64,000 bases of DNA from Phalacrocorax aristotelis (Eukaryota; Chordata; Aves; Suliformes; Phalacrocoracidae), in the NCBI RefSeq assembly GCF_949628215.1, contig NC_134276.1:130324125-130388124 (forward strand). The letters are read 5' to 3'. Position 1 is the stretch's first letter, and every line of letters starts with the position of its first letter. The notes under the pieces were generated by a model. The model was not told the origin of the DNA. It saw nothing but the letters and a program-made list of their open reading frames with translations, and searched no databases. Of the stretch, positions 58,276-64,000 are shown piece after piece. A program made the translations under genes and the position numbers.

Positions 58276-61200
58276 CTATACTTTAGTTTAAACAGCACAT
58301 TTTGCTCCCTGGCATTTCATTCCTTCATCCTGCCCAGCATAAGGGAGGAAAATAGATAGCAGTAACAGATGTCTTAATAAAAAAAAGCTCTTTTATAAAA
58401 GTAATCTCCATTTTGATTGTTACCAACAATACTTTTAAAGAAGCATGGGATCCAAAAATCTTCCATTGCAGTAGAAATCTGGGGGACAGGCCAAATCAGG
58501 GGTGAAAATATATAGTTTAACATCATTTTGTGGCCAGAGGAGGGCAAGGAAAAGTTTCAAACCAGAATTTAATATTTTTGCTACAGTGCAAGCTTAGCCA
58601 AGATTATAATCAGGGCAATAAGTCATGACCGCCAAATTCCTGTTCCTTCCAGGGAAAAAGAATCCTCTGTACAACAAGACGTGACATGCAAGATTAGGGA
58701 TGGAGACAGAAAGTAGAAGGGATTTTCTCTTGACTGCATTAGGCTAGGGACGAACAGAACAACAGCTCCTAACATGCGACAGCTTTAGTCGTGTTTCAGA
58801 GAGGGAGCAGCCCCCTCCAGAACCAAGCCCCGCAGTGTTTTGGAGCTAATATCCGTCATTAGCTGTGCTGTTATCTCAATGGGCAGCTGGAAGACAAAAG
58901 GCAGCATTTCCCCACACTGTAAATCCTTTCCAATAAACCAGGGCTACGTATCCTGCAATTACAAACACCATGTTACATGCAACGATTGCCATGGAGACTT
59001 GGGATCTCTTCATGTATCTAAGTGCCCATGGCCCCCCAGATGGAGGTGTAGAGGGCTCAGGAGCAATTCCTGGGAGAGACGAAGGAAGAGAAGGAGGGTC
59101 GGGATGCTGCCACAGACCAGCTCACATCTGGCTCTCCCACTTTTGTTCCCCTAGCTTTAACTCCCATAGAAAGAAAAAATTCATTTTATGCAGCCTTTTG
59201 CAAAATCTCTTCAGTGGGACCACATTTATCCTCCTTCTTGTTCCTCAAACACCCCTTGTGACCCTGCTTCCAAGAAGGCTGGTTAAGCACAGACAGGTTA
59301 AGACACCCACGCCAGCCCTTCATCTCCTGCAGTCTGGGAAGGCGTCCCACGCTCCTCCCCAGCACAGGGACCTGACCCTGAGGAGGTGGAAGCCTCCAGC
59401 AAATCCTCTGTCTCTGCTGGCATCTCCAACAGAAAGCAGCAGACCACACCGACTTAGTTGTCCCCTCCCTGAAAAAAGAATGATCCCTTCAGGACAAACT
59501 TGAGGCTCGTTTTGGGAATGCAGGAGGGATGCAGAGGATGGAGTGGAGAGAAAGGGAAGGAAGGAGACTGCATTGTTGTCTCTCCACTCTTGGCTGCTCT
59601 TTGGGTAAATAATGGACTTCTGTCTCCAAGGCTGCTAATCAGCTCTAAATGCCCTCAAAGAAAGCAAACAACAGCACAATAGGAAAGCCCAGAAATAAAT
59701 CAATTTCATTATAAATTCATTTTGTTTTCATTCCATTTTTCTTGCTTGTAAAAAATTTAGGTTAAGCTAAGCACTCTTTTCCCAGCAATCTCTGCTGGCT
59801 GTCAGCTAATGCAACAGAAAGTTAAGATTTTGACAGTATAATGGCTTTGTTATGAAAAAAATACAATTGTGTTATTTCCCAACACAAATTCTACAGTATT
59901 AAACATCTCAGCAATGCAACAATGTCCTTGAAGCCATTGGTGAAGGAATTTTACAGGGAGAGGTAGGACGACAAGAGCAGCTTTAATGGGAGATGTATTT
60001 TACTGCATAGATCTCCGTTGCTCAGAAATACAGAAAAGATTTTGTAGCAGGGACACAACCCATGCACTGGATAACTGAGTTATGCAAGCTCTCGCCTCTA
60101 TGCTACTTGCAGTTGTGTCACCAATAACTAGAAATTGTAACCGCCTGAAGACCCCTCTGTGGCACACATCAAACTATATCAATTAGCATCAGTTCATCTC
60201 CATACTGGTGTTTCTAACAAATTCATTAGCAATAGCTAAGACTACTAATCCAAGAGTCAGGAAAAAGTTTAGAGTACTAAATGGAGTGTATTAATAACAG
60301 ACATCATAGATATTTCAGTAATCCTCCATGTCTAGGCTAATCCCAGCAGAGCTGCTTGAAGTTCAGCTGGTGACAGGAACACCCCCAGGCAGCAGAAGCC
60401 ACAAACAGCTGAAAGCCCACTCCGCGAACACCACACAGAAAAGGAAAGTTGAGAGAACTGGGCAGTTTTGGGATGGGCACTGAGCACCGAGGCTCAGAGC
60501 CTGCCCTTACTCTGGGAAATTCAAGAGGACACTAGGAGGAAAAATCCCAGGCACCCAAGCTCATATGCCTGGGCTGTCAAACTGTGAGAAGGGCCACTGG
60601 TGTGGTCTGCAAGTTCTCTGACATGGTTTAGGGGTTAGCACAGACCACCGGTAACCAAGAAGTAATTCACATGCAGCCGCCCTAATTAGGGGATAAGACA
60701 GTTTAACAGTGGGCTATTCTGCTGACTGGGAGGTTGTGCGAGACAAACAGCCCCGTGCATCTTTAATTTCTTAATGCAGACAGTGCCAAAGCCATGGCAG
60801 AATCTCAGCCACAACCTGCGAGGAGACAAGCACTATGATGGGAAATCCAGTAACAGCCAGGACAAAGGCACTGTTTTCCATGCATCTGGTTTTTGCAAGA
60901 CATCCTTGTGGCCGGAAAAAACCAAGGCACACTGAACTGTGTATCTGAAACAGCAGCTCTGATCCACCTCCAACTTTGCTTGGGTTTGTACTTCATGGCC
61001 TGACCTCCTCTAAAGGTCTTCAGAGAAATGAAGAGCAGTTGAGCTGGCTGATTCACAGAAGTCAAGGGGTCACCCACATTACGGGTGGAATGGGTAGCAA
61101 GCCAACGCTTAAAAGCAGCCTGACACTTCCCCTTATGAAACCATCTTTTCTGTTGCCAAGAACTTTGCCAGCACTGAACTGTTCAGGTTGAAATTTTCCA

Positions 61201-64000
61201 TGCCAGGTGTTTGCCTCAGGCTGACTTTTCCTTTATGAAGTGTCAACAGAAAAAGGTCAGTGATTTCTGAGAACAAGATTAAGTTGTTTTGTCCAAGTTC
61301 AAGGAATTAAGTTGTGCTCAGAATGCAGAGAAGTCCTCAGCGCCTCTGCCAGAGCCTGAATTTGGTGGGAGAGTCACCGTGGTGTCTCTTGCTTGTGGGA
61401 GCTACCCACATCTCTGATTACTTCTGAAACTTGAGTTCCTGCTAAGAACAATCCTTATCCTTATGGCTCACAGATCCTGATTACATTGCCCAAACACTAG
61501 CTGAACACGATGACCAAACAAGCTCTCTTCGGGGATTGCAGGATTTCACAGGCGTCTGCTGATTGGGGTACAGCACGAAGCAATAAAATGAAAGGCAGGG
61601 GACTACATGTCCCTTGCAGGTCATCAGTCATTACAGCCAGCACAGCTGATGCCAGAAGAAAACAGTAATTTAGGACAAATAGCACAAGGGTGGAGAACTG
61701 AATCAGCAGATGTTCTGCATAGAAGAGGCAGGCTCAGGACACAGCTGAGACTAGAGAAGAGGGCAGGTCAGGTAGGACATGACCATCCCCTGGAGCTAGA
61801 GCCCGATGTGGGACCTGGATCCTTTGGCAGCAGGTCCCAGGGCGTGCTTTATGTTCCCTCATCAAGCCAGCTGCATGGTGGGATCCAGCTCAGAGCCTGA
61901 ATGAGTACCAGCACCAGTCTGAATATGCAGGTACTACAAACCCTTTGCCTGTGAAGGTGGCTGAGCTGCTGCTGCTCCACTGATAAAACCACTATCTTTC
62001 TCAGTCACTTGGTAAGCAAGCACTGTGGATCCAAGACCCAAGCACACAGGCTGCTCAGACCTCATATCTGACCTTCAACTATTTATTTCTTTATACTTTC
62101 TTGATAGAGAAGTATAGCCCTGTGTTCTTAGTATGGAGTCAATGGCTACTGCCACATCTCTAGACAGAGCACGAACACCACCTCAGGTGATGGCTTCATT
62201 TGCTCGTTTTTGTCAGCAGTGAGAGAGATGTAGTAATGGCCTACCTTACAGAGGTTTGATGGCAGCTTAAGTAATTAACCAGCAAATGCTCTAATGGGCT
62301 GAGACAGATGATGCAGCAGACAGCAAAATATAATTACAAATGCTTTGTATCACAGAGCCAAACAGTGTTGAGGAATGCAGCCAGAGCTCAGCACTTCAGG
62401 TCCCCAGTCCCTTCCTCCCAACAGCAGAACAGCAACCCCCTAACTGTACCCACTCCTAGAAGGGCCAGGGTCCTTCTGGGCAACTGGGTCTTGCCAATAC
62501 AAGGCACTGCCTCCAAGTGCCATTTGTCCTGATCATACAAGCAGCAGCCACCCAAGCAGCACATACCTCCCAAAAGAAATGAATTTTTCATGGCAGCTGG
62601 AGTTGCAGCTCAGTGGATTTACACCCTGGAGCTCAGGAATGCAGGATGGGGGACATCCAAGGCAAAACAAAGGTGGTGGAGCAAGATAAGTGACGGGGCA
62701 GTGGCTCATGCAGAAGTAAACAGTACCTGCACAGCAGCCATTCCTCCCTGAGCACTGAAGGTGATTGTGCCAGACCTTGGGAAACGTCCCAGAAACCTGA
62801 AAGTTTATAGTGGCAGTGAAAGCCAAGATCTTTGCGCAGACAACAGATCTCCAATTATCAAAGCCAGCTCAGTTGGCTTAGTGACAGGTTATTTCCATGG
62901 GGTTTTTTTGCTTGCTCATTTAATGATTACATTTTTTGTACCTGTTTTACCATTCAACAGCAAGAAGCCAGACAACAGGAACCTTTGCTAGGCCTCCCTA
63001 ATCAGAGGGAGTATCTGTGACACAACTTGCAAACACAACCTTATCAATGCTTTTCAACCACTGGGGTTCCCATGTATCACTCCTCCTTGAATTGGGAGTT
63101 AATCCCACTGATCATACACGGTTGGCTTCCCAGCCTCTTGGGAACCATACTACAGGAAGACTGATGTTCTTATACTTACCTTTTATATCCACGCCTCCCT
63201 CTAACCTCCTTCCTTGAAGAGAAAAAAAATGATCAGAACAGCTCTGGTTCTTCTGCCAGGATAGAGTTTTCCCACAAACAGCCTGATGCTCGTATATGCT
63301 GTTAACACTTAGAGATAGGGAAGGAAAACAATAGCCTTCAGCCTCACTGGAAACCCAGCCCACAGCACCAGCCTAACACTGCCTGAAAATATCCTCTCTA
63401 ATCTGGGCACTCAGCTCCGCAAAGAGAGGGCAGCGGCCAGGCTCCCCCCTTTGCTAGCAACAATGCAGAAATGGCCGAGTTAACGTTTCTCTACAAATCC
63501 CTTTGTGAAACTGTATAGACGCCACAGAGACATCTGCGGCAGGCTGAAACTTGGTGTTTTACATGCTTTATGTCAAAATCAAATCACAGACAGGGGGAGC
63601 ACACTGACTTTGGACGTATTTTAAGTTAAACATGCATAAAATATTTGGCAAGTTTCCCTCGCTTAATGCAGTATAAACAATTTTGGTATTCGGCAGAGAA
63701 AATCTCCCATTTAATGAATGTGGCAAGTAACTGGAAAGAAGGTCACGCTATTTTTGCAGTTTCAATTAAGCACAGGACAGCCCCAGCTTCTGCTGCACCA
63801 TTAGCAAAGTCCGTGTATTAAGTTAAGCAGCTCTTTTGCAGGTGGGGTTGCACTAGGGAGGCGAGAGGAGATACTCCTGTGGGACAGTAGGTTCTCCTGC
63901 AGCACCCAGTGAAGACAAGCAAGTTTTTGACATTACTTTCAGAGGCGAAAAAAAAAAGAACTCTGATAGACATAAAACTGAAGCAGACTAAGGGTTTCAG

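Larger units (their letters stand above)
40981..64000 (-). other. FSTL1: Large 5' intron of FSTL1, continuing beyond the window
   Basis: No exon with similarity to an FSTL1 signal peptide and no CpG-island promoter is visible above 40980, so this is read as intron sequence of at least 23 kb. It includes one CR1 tail (43595-43935), a possible MIR fragment (50685-50765) and C-rich and A-rich runs. Stretches such as 58200-58300 and 63590-63740 are AT-rich with TAAT-type motifs and could be conserved elements, but conservation cannot be judged from one sequence. Long open frames such as 55500-56333 have no recognisable protein character. Confidence 0.65.

Noticed and set aside
1-64000. CRISPR arrays, bacterial operons or phage-like modules
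   Set aside because: The window is vertebrate nuclear DNA with spliced genes and LINE/LTR repeats; no regularly spaced direct repeats or compact gene arrays exist.

Overview
This window is bird nuclear DNA. It holds two intron-rich, vertebrate-type protein genes, avian CR1 LINE tails, and a long terminal repeat (LTR) of an ERVK-like family that I recall as common in Neoaves and not in chicken. The likely source is therefore a neoavian bird. The species call rests on remembered repeat families. The gene calls rest on exon-by-exon reading of splice sites and protein similarity.

Both genes lie on the minus strand, head to tail, in the order I recall for human 3q13.33 (LRRC58 then FSTL1). LRRC58 is complete. 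Its four coding exons are 22558-22029, 11727-11599, 10282-10005 and 8554-8346, and encode 381 residues of leucine-rich repeats plus a cysteine-rich C-terminal region. Its start lies in a strong CpG island (about 21940-22960). The sequence below 8346 is a long, AT-rich probable 3' UTR whose end is uncertain; a double AATAAA at about 3933-3942 is the best candidate.

About 3 kb separates the LRRC58 CpG island from the probable 3' end of FSTL1 near 25960. That spacer holds an old CR1 remnant and a MIR-like SINE. FSTL1 (a secreted follistatin-like glycoprotein) is represented by nine coding exons from 40980 down to the stop at 29219. They encode 294 residues: the follistatin/Kazal module, a linker, the EF-hand-like extracellular domain, the VWC domain and the C-terminal tail. 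All splice phases agree. The exon carrying the start codon and signal peptide is not recognisable, so the first intron is at least 23 kb and the start is probably beyond base 64000.

The region 41000-64000 is non-coding intron with one young CR1 tail, scattered old repeat fragments and low-complexity runs. Most long open frames here and in the CpG island are chance or antisense shadows.

I found no evidence of a new multi-gene system. The observations most worth following are a GC-AG intron in FSTL1, a CR1 tail nested inside a solo LTR, a short minus-strand frame in the large FSTL1 intron that reads like a signal peptide with an in-phase donor, an exact 62-bp tandem duplication, and a G-tract cluster in the presumed LRRC58 3' UTR.
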